A DNA stretch of 41,690 nucleotides from contig JAKPZB010000110.1 of NCBI GenBank assembly GCA_029560215.1, forward strand, positions 1 through 41,690. Reading direction: 5' to 3'. Of this stretch, positions 9,066 to 17,604 are shown one piece after another (within the stretch, counting starts at the first letter, position 1; each line of letters starts with the position of its first letter). Source of the DNA: Methanobacteriota archaeon. GTDB lineage: Archaea; Thermoplasmatota; Thermoplasmata; Methanomassiliicoccales; UBA472. The notes beneath the pieces were generated by a model. The model searched no databases. It was not told the origin of the DNA and saw only the letters and a program-made list of their open reading frames with translations. A program made the translations under genes and the position numbers.

Positions 9066-9692
9066 ATGGCCGAAGTGAAGTCCGAAGACCTGCCGTTCGC
9101 GGCAGATGCCTTGCACACCACCGCTCTGGCGGCGCCTGTTGACACCGCTCTCAAAGAGGGCGAGGCGGGCTACTACGGCCTTTCCCGGGAGATCCAGAGA
9201 ATTGGGAGGACCTGCCTCACCCCCGGCGCCCGGGTGGTCGACCTCCGCTGCGACCTCAACGTGGTCATGCCGCTCATCGAGGAGAACGAGGACCTCTGCC
9301 GCTTCACCCTGCTCTCGCCGGACGAGGCGGGAGGTTTCCGATGCTTCGACCGGATGCGGACCAGGGTGCGCCTGGGATTCGTGGACGCCGCCCGGATCGA
9401 CCTGGGGGAGAGCTTCCCGGAGATATCCGCCCGGATGGTGCTGGCCCTGGGAGCCCTTGGGGATCTTCCAGAGAAGAGAAGAATGGAGGTCGCGGAGTCC
9501 ATGCATCGCCGGCTGGAGAGGAACGGCGCCGGAGTGATCATGGAGCCGGTGGAGAACGATATCTCCTTGGGACGCAAGAGGCGCCTTTGGTCGGCGGCCG
9601 AGTGGGAATCCCTTTTCAAGGAAGCCGGTTTCCGGAGCGTTCAGAGACTGTGGGCCGACGGCGGCAGGATGGCCTGGTCGGTCAAAAAGTAA
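9066..9692 (+). CDS. Degenerate class I SAM-methyltransferase-like protein
   Basis: CmoA-like layout (REIQRIGRTCLTPGARVVDLRCDLNVVMPLI; EWESLFKEAGFRSVQRL) but glycine-rich SAM motif is not intact; preceded by AAGGAGG. Confidence 0.55.
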   Translation: MAEVKSEDLPFAADALHTTALAAPVDTALKEGEAGYYGLSREIQRIGRTCLTPGARVVDLRCDLNVVMPLIEENEDLCRFTLLSPDEAGGFRCFDRMRTRVRLGFVDAARIDLGESFPEISARMVLALGALGDLPEKRRMEVAESMHRRLERNGAGVIMEPVENDISLGRKRRLWSAAEWESLFKEAGFRSVQRLWADGGRMAWSVKK

Positions 9693-9700
9693 AAGGCGAG

Positions 9701-9720
9701 GAGGGGGCGCGGGCCCCCTC
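9701..9720. terminator. Bidirectional hairpin terminator between convergent genes
   Basis: GAGGGGGC-GCGG-GCCCCCTC, 8-bp arms, followed on + by GAAATCGTTTTT and on - by a TTTT tract. Confidence 0.55.
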
Positions 9721-9735
9721 GAAATCGTTTTTCGT

Positions 9736-10422
9736 TCAGTCCTTCATCAGGTCGTAGATGATCGCGGCCAGGGCGGCGCCGACCATCGGTGCGGCGATGA
9801 ATATCCAGAGCTGCTCCAGGGCCCATCCGCCCTGGAAGAGGGCCGGACCTATGGAACGGGCCGGGTTGACCGAGGTGTTGTCCACCGGTATGGACACCAG
9901 GTGGATCAGGGTCAGCACGATACCGATCGGGATCCCCGCGAAACCCGCCGCGGCCTTCTTGTCGGTGGTGAACAGGACGGTCAGCACCAGCAGGGCGGTC
10001 AGCACGACCTCTATGATCATGACCGCGCCGAGCTCGTAGCCGCCGGGGGAGTGGTCCCCGTAGCCGTTGGAGCCGAAACCGCTGGCGACCGCGTCGAAGC
10101 CGGGGGCGCCGCTGGCCACGATGAAGAGCAGCCCAGCGGCCAGTATGGCGCCGATCACCTGGGCGACCATGTACAGGAGCGCCTCCTTTCCCTTGATCTT
10201 CTTGGCCATGAACATTCCCAATGTCACGGCCGGATTGATGTGGCATCCGGATATCGGCCCGATGGCGTAGGCCATCACCAGGAGGGTGAAGCCGAACGCC
10301 AACGCCACTCCCAGATAACCGACGTGCGCACCGGCCAGCACGGCCGTGCCCACACCACCGAACACCAGCACGAAGGTCCCTATGACCTCAGCGACCAATT
10401 TCTTCAAGACCGAGTTGTCCAT
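9736..10422 (-). CDS. Aquaporin / MIP family channel
   Basis: Two NPA boxes: GCHINPAVTLG and NTSVNPARSIGPAL. Confidence 0.93.
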   Translation of the reverse strand: MDNSVLKKLVAEVIGTFVLVFGGVGTAVLAGAHVGYLGVALAFGFTLLVMAYAIGPISGCHINPAVTLGMFMAKKIKGKEALLYMVAQVIGAILAAGLLFIVASGAPGFDAVASGFGSNGYGDHSPGGYELGAVMIIEVVLTALLVLTVLFTTDKKAAAGFAGIPIGIVLTLIHLVSIPVDNTSVNPARSIGPALFQGGWALEQLWIFIAAPMVGAALAAIIYDLMKD

Positions 10423-10515
10423 GAGATGAACCTCAGCGGTTCAGCAACGTCTGGATTATAAATTAGTAACGATAATAAAATCGTGGAACTTGAATTTGGT
10501 CGGGGTTCCCGCGCC

Positions 10516-11295
10516 TCACCCTACCGGGCAGCCGGGACCTTCGCCGAGCCGGAAAAGCGGCGAGCTCCGGGAGCCGGACTCGTTCAGGCGGTGCATGATG
10601 TCCAGAATAAGGATGGAATGGTCCGATATCCCGGACACGCGCTCCTGATGAGAATACTTGGCCCATAGCGGATGCTGGATATGCGGGGAGGCCAGGACGT
10701 GGTCGGTCCTCATCCCCTTGCCGGAGGACGAATACCAGGAGTATTCCCGGGCGAGCTGGTGGTACTCCCTCCACACGTCCCGCCAGCCCAGGTCCAGGAG
10801 GGACGCCAGGTGTTCCGTGCCCAGGAAGGGCGTTCCCTCGGAGTCCCGTGCCAGTCCGGTGCTGAGGTCCCCCACGATTATGCGCCGGTCCCGGAGCTCG
10901 ACGGCCTCCCGGGCGTATTCCAGTATGGCCTGCCAGAACTCCATCTTGCCTGGCAGGTCGGACGCCCCGGGCACGTGCACCGCCAGGACGCGCAGGTCCG
11001 ATCCTTCCGGAGAGACCTCCATCCAGCGGTGGGGCGAAGACCTGGTCCCCCCGGGAAGCTGGACCAACGCGGACTTGGAGGCGACGAGGATGCCGTTGGT
11101 GCGCGGGGGAGGCTGGGAGTTGAGGATGAATGGATAACCCAGGGCGGCCAGGGACAGGGAGACCTCGATGGTCCGCTCCGGCCGGAACTCCAGCAGGACC
11201 AGCACGTCCGGGTCGTGACGGCGCACCGCCTCGATGATCCCCGGCAGGCGCTCCTGGGCGCCCCCGTACTGCAGGTTCCATTCCATGACTCGCAT
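10516..11295 (-). CDS. Endonuclease/exonuclease/phosphatase (EEP) family protein
   Basis: MRVMEWNLQYGGAQERLPGIIEAVRRHDPDVLVLLEF...; IIVGDLST; RTDHVLAS; ISDHSILILDI; start chosen at ATG 11295. Confidence 0.8.
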   Translation of the reverse strand: MRVMEWNLQYGGAQERLPGIIEAVRRHDPDVLVLLEFRPERTIEVSLSLAALGYPFILNSQPPPRTNGILVASKSALVQLPGGTRSSPHRWMEVSPEGSDLRVLAVHVPGASDLPGKMEFWQAILEYAREAVELRDRRIIVGDLSTGLARDSEGTPFLGTEHLASLLDLGWRDVWREYHQLAREYSWYSSSGKGMRTDHVLASPHIQHPLWAKYSHQERVSGISDHSILILDIMHRLNESGSRSSPLFRLGEGPGCPVG

Positions 11296-11579
11296 CGGTG
11301 ACGGCGAATCGTCGCCTGGATTAGATGAACCTTGCCCCGGGGACGATGCATCGCACGAACGTTTCAAGTACTGGCAGGGAGTTATAGTATTACTTTTACC
11401 ATATCTTTTAATACTGCGTATTACTATTCTTAAAAATAGTGTTACGGCTTCGGTCCGCCCCTTGCCCGGCAACCCCCGTTTCGGCCATTTTCCACCTCCT
11501 AGGAACGCCGGATGGACCGAAGCCCTATCACGAATTAAGGAGCGAATCGATTAACTAGGTTCGTTGGAATTACCCATGC

Positions 11580-12413
11580 ATGGTGAGGGGACACAACGCT
11601 TCCAGTTTCCGTTTCCGCCTGAACAACGGCGTTGAGGTCCCGGCTCTGGGGCTGGGGACCTACAAGCTGCCGGGGGAACAGGCCTACGCCCCGGTCCGCA
11701 TGGCCCTGGACTGCGGTTACCGGCACATCGACACCGCCTCCTTCTACGAGAACGAGGAGGCGATCGGGCGCGCAGTGAAGGAGAGCGAGGTGCCCCGAGA
11801 GGAGGTGTTCATCACCAGCAAGGTGTGGAACACCGAGCAGGGCTTCGAGGAGACCCTGGACGCCTTCGACCGGACCCTGCAGCGGCTGGGCACGGACTAC
11901 CTGGACCTGTACCTGGTGCACTGGCCGGTCAGCGAGAAACGCCTGGACACCTACCGGGCCCTGGAGAGGCTGTACAAGGACGGAAGGGTGAGGGCCATAG
12001 GGGTCAGCAACTTCACCGTCCGCCACCTGCAGGAGCTGTACGGCGCCTGTCAGGTCATGCCGGCGGTGAACCAGGTGGAGATGAGCCCCTTCCTTTTTCA
12101 AAAGGACCTGCTGGAACATTGCCAGGCCCGCGACGTTCTGGTCACCGCCTTCTCCCCCTTCGGGCGCGGGCAGGTCCTGGGCGATCCGGTGCTGGCGGAG
12201 GTGGGCAAGAGGCTTCGCAGGACCCCGGCGCAGATCATCCTGCGCTGGTGCCTGCAGAAGGGCATGGCGGTCATACCCCGCTCCGCCGACCTTGGCCACA
12301 TCAGGCAGAACTCCCAAGTGTTCGGCTTCTCCCTGGACAAGGACGACATGGCCAGGCTGGACCTTTTGCATTCCGGGCTGAGGACGACGACGGACCCGGA
12401 CACCTACGAGTGA
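11580..12413 (+). CDS. Aldo/keto reductase
   Basis: LGLGTYKL, YRHIDTASFYENEEAIGRA, LYLVHWPV, AIGVSNF. Confidence 0.92.
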   Translation: MVRGHNASSFRFRLNNGVEVPALGLGTYKLPGEQAYAPVRMALDCGYRHIDTASFYENEEAIGRAVKESEVPREEVFITSKVWNTEQGFEETLDAFDRTLQRLGTDYLDLYLVHWPVSEKRLDTYRALERLYKDGRVRAIGVSNFTVRHLQELYGACQVMPAVNQVEMSPFLFQKDLLEHCQARDVLVTAFSPFGRGQVLGDPVLAEVGKRLRRTPAQIILRWCLQKGMAVIPRSADLGHIRQNSQVFGFSLDKDDMARLDLLHSGLRTTTDPDTYE

Positions 12414-12455
12414 GGCGGCAAAGCTATAAGTCATGGCGGGGGGGATGGAGGGGCG

Positions 12456-13643
12456 ATGACCGAGCAGGTCCCCAAGATCGCCATCTACCTGGACTTTGAG
12501 AACCTGGCAATATCCGCCAAGGAAGTTTATCCATCCACGCCCAGACCGCTGAGGATCGACGACATCCTCGACTACGCCAAAGGCTACGGGGACGTCCTGA
12601 TCAAGAAGGCCTTCGCCGACTGGAACAAGCCGCCCTGCAACCAGTACGTGGAGGACCTTCGGCTGAGGGCCTTCGACCTGGTGTTCCTGCCCCAGACCTC
12701 CCTGTCGGGAAAGAACGGCGCCGACCTCCGGATGACCATCGACGCCCTGGAGGACATGTACGACAAGTCCTTGCTGGACGTGTTCTTCCTGGGCACCGGC
12801 GACACCGATTTCATCCACCTCATCCGCAAGATCAAGGAGCGGGGCAAGGAGGTGGTGGTGCTGGGCTTCGAGCATTCCATCGGCCGCACCATCCGCTACA
12901 ACTGCGATCGCTTCGAATCCCTGGAGGACCTGCTGGGAAAGGCTCCGGCGCCGGCGGAGAAGGAGAAGAAGGAAGAGGAGGAGCTGGAGGATGACCCCCG
13001 GGACCTCTTCCTGCGCTACATCAAGAACCGCTCCACGGACGAACCGGCGATACTGTCGCAGATCAAGAACGACCTGATGCGCCTCGATCCTTCGTTCTCG
13101 GAGAAGAAGTATGGGTACAAGCACTTCAAGGAATTCCTCGATTCCTTCAAGGGCGACCTGTTCACCAGCATCAAGATGGACGACAAGGCCGGGCATCACC
13201 TGGTCTTCTTCAAGAGCTATTCCGAACTGACGTCGGACATCAACGAGGCGCAGGTGCGGGACTTCATCGAGAAGGACATGCGGTTCATCAAGGACCACAA
13301 CCTGCGCAGGGCGCTGTACAAGGAGATCGTGGGACTGTTCCACGCGGACGGCGAGACCGCCATCAACCAGATGATCGACGACCTTTGGTCGCTGTTCGAC
13401 AAGAAGGTGCCCAAGGCCACTTTGAAACGATTCTTGCGCACCATGGCCGAAGGCCGCATGTTCAAGTTCGCCAGCGTGAAGTACACCGGCAACATCTACA
13501 CCATGCCGCAGGTGCTGAAGGCCGACCTGCCGTCCATGGAGAAGCTGGACGACATCTATCTGCAGCGGATCATCGACCTGACGCTCAAGAAGCACCCCGG
13601 GGTGTCGCAGGAGTCGGTGACCAAGATGATGGGTCTGAGCTGA
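12456..13643 (+). CDS. NYN (PIN-like) domain protein with LOTUS/OST-HTH-like middle region
   Basis: N-term IAIYLDFENLAIS ... KNGADLRMTIDALEDMY ... FFLGTGDTDFIHLIRKIKERGKEVVVLGF (NYN acidic residues), then AILSQIKNDLMRLDPSFSEKKYGYKHFKEFLDSFKGDLF. Confidence 0.8.
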   Translation: MTEQVPKIAIYLDFENLAISAKEVYPSTPRPLRIDDILDYAKGYGDVLIKKAFADWNKPPCNQYVEDLRLRAFDLVFLPQTSLSGKNGADLRMTIDALEDMYDKSLLDVFFLGTGDTDFIHLIRKIKERGKEVVVLGFEHSIGRTIRYNCDRFESLEDLLGKAPAPAEKEKKEEEELEDDPRDLFLRYIKNRSTDEPAILSQIKNDLMRLDPSFSEKKYGYKHFKEFLDSFKGDLFTSIKMDDKAGHHLVFFKSYSELTSDINEAQVRDFIEKDMRFIKDHNLRRALYKEIVGLFHADGETAINQMIDDLWSLFDKKVPKATLKRFLRTMAEGRMFKFASVKYTGNIYTMPQVLKADLPSMEKLDDIYLQRIIDLTLKKHPGVSQESVTKMMGLS

Positions 13644-13685
13644 CCGGCGGCGCGGCGCCGGTCGCAGAGCACCGTCCAGTGATGA

Positions 13686-14183
13686 TCAACGCCCTCTGGA
13701 GAGGGTGGCGGTCATGCCCTCCCGGTCCAGGCGGAAGAAGGTCCAGTCCATCTTCCTTCCCCCCAGCTTCTGGTAGAAGCTCATCGCTCCCACGTTCCAG
13801 TCCAGGGCGCACCACTCCATTCGTCCGCATCCCCTGTCCATCGCCTCCCGGACGCAGAACCTGAAGAGTTCGCGACCAATCCCGCTCTTGCGCACGCGCT
13901 CCTGAACGTAGATGTCCTCCAAGAACAGGGTGGGGGCGGCGAGGAAGGTGGAGTAGGTGAAATAGTAGGTGATGTAGCCGACCGCCTTGCCATCGAGGTA
14001 ACCGAGGAAGGCATAGAACAACGCCGGGTCGGCCGTGACGTGCCTTCTAAGGCGTTCGCGGGCCTCGGCGTTCGGGGGGTCCAGCTTCTCGAATACCGCC
14101 AGCTCGGTGATGAGCGATATCAGCTGGTCGGCGTTCTCCGGCGTGACGCGGACGATCTCCACGCCCTTGGCGGTTTCGGGCAT
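13686..14183 (-). CDS. GNAT family N-acetyltransferase
   Basis: LFLEDIYVQERVRKSGIGRELFRFCVREAMDRGCGRMEWCALDWNVGAMSFYQKLGG. Confidence 0.9.
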   Translation of the reverse strand: MPETAKGVEIVRVTPENADQLISLITELAVFEKLDPPNAEARERLRRHVTADPALFYAFLGYLDGKAVGYITYYFTYSTFLAAPTLFLEDIYVQERVRKSGIGRELFRFCVREAMDRGCGRMEWCALDWNVGAMSFYQKLGGRKMDWTFFRLDREGMTATLSRGR

Positions 14184-14228
14184 AGCCGCGGGTAACGACC
14201 TCTCAATATTTCGTTTTGTCCAAGGATT

Positions 14229-14260
14229 TTCTGATTTTTCAGAACATTCTTATAGTTATG
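14229..14260 (+). promoter_or_regulatory. Palindrome TTCTGA-TTTT-TCAGAA (14229-14244) directly upstream of TATA-like TTATAGTTAT for the hgcAB operon
   Basis: Perfect 6-bp arms; TATA-like element about 25 nt before ATG at 14277. Confidence 0.5.
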
Positions 14261-14276
14261 AAAAGATTCCCGGAGC

Positions 14277-14546
14277 ATGTCACGCCGCAAGGACCGCGAG
14301 GAGGCGGAATGCTGCGCCGAGCCGTCCGTATCCCCAAAATACGATGTGGAGGGAGTGGCCACGGTGGACGAGAGAGGACAGATGGTGCTGCCTAAGGCCA
14401 TCCGCGACAAGGCGGGGATCCGTCCCGGGGACAAGCTGGCCATCGTCACCCTGGTCAGGGACGGAAAGGTGTGCTGCCTTCACCTGTTAAGGACGGACGA
14501 CCTGGTCCACGGGGTCAAGGATATCCTGGAGCCGAAGGGGGGTTGA
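14277..14546 (+). CDS. AbrB/SpoVT-fold small protein immediately upstream of hgcAB; two vicinal Cys pairs
   Basis: YDVEGVATVDERGQMVLPKAIRDKAGIRPGDKLAIVTL swapped-hairpin signature; C12C13 and C66C67; stop at 14546, hgcA ATG at 14549. Confidence 0.85.
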   Translation: MSRRKDREEAECCAEPSVSPKYDVEGVATVDERGQMVLPKAIRDKAGIRPGDKLAIVTLVRDGKVCCLHLLRTDDLVHGVKDILEPKGG

Positions 14547-14548
14547 CC

Positions 14549-15529
14549 ATGGAGGAAGGCTACGCCACGGAGATAATGGCCACCGTTTCCCAGCTGGGAA
14601 GCCGGGAGCGTAACGATCATCTCAAGGCCAGGATAGGCATCGATCGCATGGGTCATCGGGTCCGGCCCGGGCTCTACGCCCTGGGGTCTCCCACGCGGTC
14701 CTCGCCGGTGCTGGTCACGGCGAACTATTCCCTAAGTTTCGACGCGCTGCGCTCGGCCTTGCCGGGAAGGAACGCCTGGATACTGGCGCTCGACACCAAG
14801 GGGATCAACGTCTGGTGCGCGGCGGGCAAGGGCACCTTCGGCACCGAGGAGTTGCTGAAGGCGGTCCAGGCCACGGACCTGGCCTCGAAGGTCGACGGCC
14901 GGACGCTGATACTCCCCCAGCTGGGGGCGCCCGGCGTCTCCGCCCACCAGGTCAGGAAGGGTTGCGATTTCAAGGTGGAGTACGGACCGGTCAGGGCGGA
15001 GGACCTGCCGGCCTACCTGGACACCGGAGAGTGCACCGAGGAGATGCGCACCGTCCGATTCAAGCTGAAGGACCGGCTGGTGCTGGCCCCGGTGGAGGTC
15101 AGGAACTACCGGTGGTTGATGGTCCTGATGATCCTGGCCGCGGTGTTCGTTCCCTTCTACGGGCCCCTGGTCCTGGCGCTCACCCTAGGCGGGATATTCC
15201 TTTTCCCGGCCCTGCTGCCGCGTCTTCCCGGAAAGGACCTGTCCCTGCGGGGAATGGTCCTGGGCGGGTTGCTGGTCACCCCGTTCGCGCTGTACCAGCT
15301 GCTCTTCTGGAGCGGGGGCTTCGTGATCGCGGCGGTGGCGGCCGAGTACATGCTGATGATAGCCTGGCTGGGGTACATAGGCCTTAACTTCACCGGCTCC
15401 ACGACCTTCACCTCGCGCACCGGGGTGCGCCGGGAGATATTCGCCTACATCCCCTGGATTGCCGGAATGGCCCTGCTGGGCGGGGCTCTATCCGTGGTCA
15501 CCCTCGCCCTCTACGCGGGGTGGTTGTGA
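14549..15529 (+). CDS. hgcA: HgcA, corrinoid-binding mercury methyltransferase
   Basis: Diagnostic cap-helix motif GINVWCAAGKGTFGTEEL (Cys90 codon 14816-14818), SPVLVTANYSLSFD, LILPQLGAPGVSAHQV, YGPVRAEDL, then C-terminal TM helices. Confidence 0.95.
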   Translation: MEEGYATEIMATVSQLGSRERNDHLKARIGIDRMGHRVRPGLYALGSPTRSSPVLVTANYSLSFDALRSALPGRNAWILALDTKGINVWCAAGKGTFGTEELLKAVQATDLASKVDGRTLILPQLGAPGVSAHQVRKGCDFKVEYGPVRAEDLPAYLDTGECTEEMRTVRFKLKDRLVLAPVEVRNYRWLMVLMILAAVFVPFYGPLVLALTLGGIFLFPALLPRLPGKDLSLRGMVLGGLLVTPFALYQLLFWSGGFVIAAVAAEYMLMIAWLGYIGLNFTGSTTFTSRTGVRREIFAYIPWIAGMALLGGALSVVTLALYAGWL

Positions 15530-15840
15530 TGGACATCGGAATGCTGGAGATGCAGCCTCCTGAGAAGGGGGCGGCCATAAACACCCTGGTCTTCCGTCCC
15601 GGACGATGCACCAACTGCGGCATGTGCCTGAAGGTATGCCCGCACCGGGTGTTCGCCCCTGGGGAGAGAAGGGTCAAGATGGCCAGGGCGGACCTGTGCA
15701 TGGAGTGCGGGGCCTGCCAGATGAACTGCCCCTCCGGGGCCATCGCGGTGGACAGCGGGGTGGGCTGCGCGGCGGCGATAATCAAGGCTGCGCTGAGGGG
15801 CAAGGACGAGGTGGTGTGCGGCGAGGAATGCTGCCGGTGA
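15529..15840 (+). CDS. hgcB: HgcB, 2x[4Fe-4S] ferredoxin partner of HgcA
   Basis: CTNCGMCLKVCP and CMECGACQMNCP, further Cys80, and C-terminal CGEECCR; start ATG overlaps hgcA TGA (TGATG). Confidence 0.94.
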   Translation: MDIGMLEMQPPEKGAAINTLVFRPGRCTNCGMCLKVCPHRVFAPGERRVKMARADLCMECGACQMNCPSGAIAVDSGVGCAAAIIKAALRGKDEVVCGEECCR

Positions 15841-17517
15841 CTATGGCGATGGTGGTCTCTTCCAGGTGAACCAGCCGGAGGGCGCCCTGATGACGAACCT
15901 GGCGCCCTTTCCCGGCTCCCCCTCCTCGGCGATGGTGAAGCCTGTGGTGGACAGTACCTCCCGGGCCAGATAGAGACCGAGACCGGTGTTGTCGCCGTAG
16001 CCCTTATCGAATATCAGCTCCTTCCTGTCCGACGGCACGCCGATCCCGTCATCCTCCCAGATGATGGCCAGCCCCTTCTCGACGTTCTCCCCGCGGACGA
16101 CCGCCCTGGTGGCGTGCTCCCCGTGCCGCACGGTGTTGTCGGCCAAGGTATGGAACACGTTCTCCAGCAGCGGGTCGGCCAGCAGACGTATCCCCTGCAC
16201 ATGGGATTCGACGTCGATCCCCTTCATGTCCACCTTCGCCAGGACCTTGTCGATGGTGGACTGGACGTCCTGCCAGGCGGTGGCCTTCGTCCCCTCCGCG
16301 CCCTGCGCGCTGGCGAACTCCAGGTGACCGTTGGCGCTCTTGGCCCGTTCCATGAGCTTTCCGACCAGATGTTTCTGCCTATCGTTCAGCTCGGTCATCT
16401 CCAGAAGCTCCAGGTAGCCCCAGGTGGCGGTCAGGTCGTTCCTCATGTCGTGCCTGAGTATCTGGTTCAGAGTGCTCATGCTCCGGTTGGCCCTCCGGAG
16501 CTCCTCCTCCAGGGCCTTGCGGTTGGAGATATCGTGCAGCACCAGCACCACGCCCACCGGCTTCCCCTCCCGGAAGATGTCCGAGGTGGAGAGGATGAAA
16601 TGCCGGGAACTATCGTCGATGACCATGGCCGTCTCCCATTTGTTGGAGCCCGCGGGGACCTTGAGGCCGCGCGCCTTCATCCTCTCCCACAGGTAATCCG
16701 AGTTCTGGTCCAGGACCTTCCTCCCCGGCCGGTTGGCGTAGACCACCTGGAGCGAGGAGTCCAGTATGATGACCGCGTCGTCCATCCCCCCCACCGCCTC
16801 CCGGAAACGGATGATCTCCAGGCTCCCGAAGTCCGAGCGCCGCTCGCCGAAGAACACGATCAGGGCGGTGAGCCCGAAGCCGATGGACAGTATGTCCACC
16901 AGGGGATCGTCGCGCGGGCTGAACACGTACAGGAGGCCGGTGATCAATATGGTTATGGTGGCCAGCATGAGCGTGCTCAGCCCTGCCCGGCGTTCCGATG
17001 TGGTATCCATCAGGACTCGGGCCAGCAACACGTTGGTGGCCAGGATCACCAGGAAGAAATAGGCCATCCAGAACGCGAACAGGGGACCGTAGTCAGCCTC
17101 GAACATGTAGAACCCGTGGCTCTGCACGATCACCACGTCCTCGTAGAAGAGGTGGTGATATCCGTTGGTGACGTTGAACAGTATGGCGGCGATGGCCGGG
17201 GAGGCGATGAGCAGGACGTTCCGCTTGGTGACGTATCGGCCCAGCCCAATGTACTGGACGACGAAGATGAGCAGGGTGATCAGGATCATCGACTCGCAGA
17301 CGTACTCCAGGGCCACGACCGGCAAAGCCAGGTCCATGCCCCCTATCATCTTCTCCATCAGCAGCACCAGGGAGTTCAGGGAGACGAAGGCGAAGCATAT
17401 GGCCATGGCCGTCCGGTGCTCGGTCCGCTTCCCGGTCAGGACCTTGTAGGCCACCCAGGCCGTGAACGCGGCCGCGAGAAGGTTGGGAACGATGATGGCA
17501 GCCCCGTAGTAGTCCAT
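15841..17517 (-). CDS. Membrane sensor histidine kinase (7TM N-terminus, PAS, HisKA-like, HATPase)
   Basis: Multi-TM N-terminus; [23 protein letters not shown]-box [24 protein letters not shown]; ATPase [10 protein letters not shown]...[14 protein letters not shown]. Confidence 0.88.
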   Translation of the reverse strand: MDYYGAAIIVPNLLAAAFTAWVAYKVLTGKRTEHRTAMAICFAFVSLNSLVLLMEKMIGGMDLALPVVALEYVCESMILITLLIFVVQYIGLGRYVTKRNVLLIASPAIAAILFNVTNGYHHLFYEDVVIVQSHGFYMFEADYGPLFAFWMAYFFLVILATNVLLARVLMDTTSERRAGLSTLMLATITILITGLLYVFSPRDDPLVDILSIGFGLTALIVFFGERRSDFGSLEIIRFREAVGGMDDAVIILDSSLQVVYANRPGRKVLDQNSDYLWERMKARGLKVPAGSNKWETAMVIDDSSRHFILSTSDIFREGKPVGVVLVLHDISNRKALEEELRRANRSMSTLNQILRHDMRNDLTATWGYLELLEMTELNDRQKHLVGKLMERAKSANGHLEFASAQGAEGTKATAWQDVQSTIDKVLAKVDMKGIDVESHVQGIRLLADPLLENVFHTLADNTVRHGEHATRAVVRGENVEKGLAIIWEDDGIGVPSDRKELIFDKGYGDNTGLGLYLAREVLSTTGFTIAEEGEPGKGARFVIRAPSGWFTWKRPPSP

Positions 17518-17604
17518 GGTCGACCTGACAGGGCGAATATGCCGGGAACCGATATAAGTGATATGGGGAACGGTTATCAGGCGGAGAAGACCTGCGAGGA
17601 ACCC

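Noticed and set aside
11535-13595. 686-aa minus-strand ORF antisense to the aldo/keto reductase and NYN genes
   Set aside because: Low-complexity H/V/Q/G-rich translation typical of antisense frames in GC-rich coding DNA; both sense genes have clear domains
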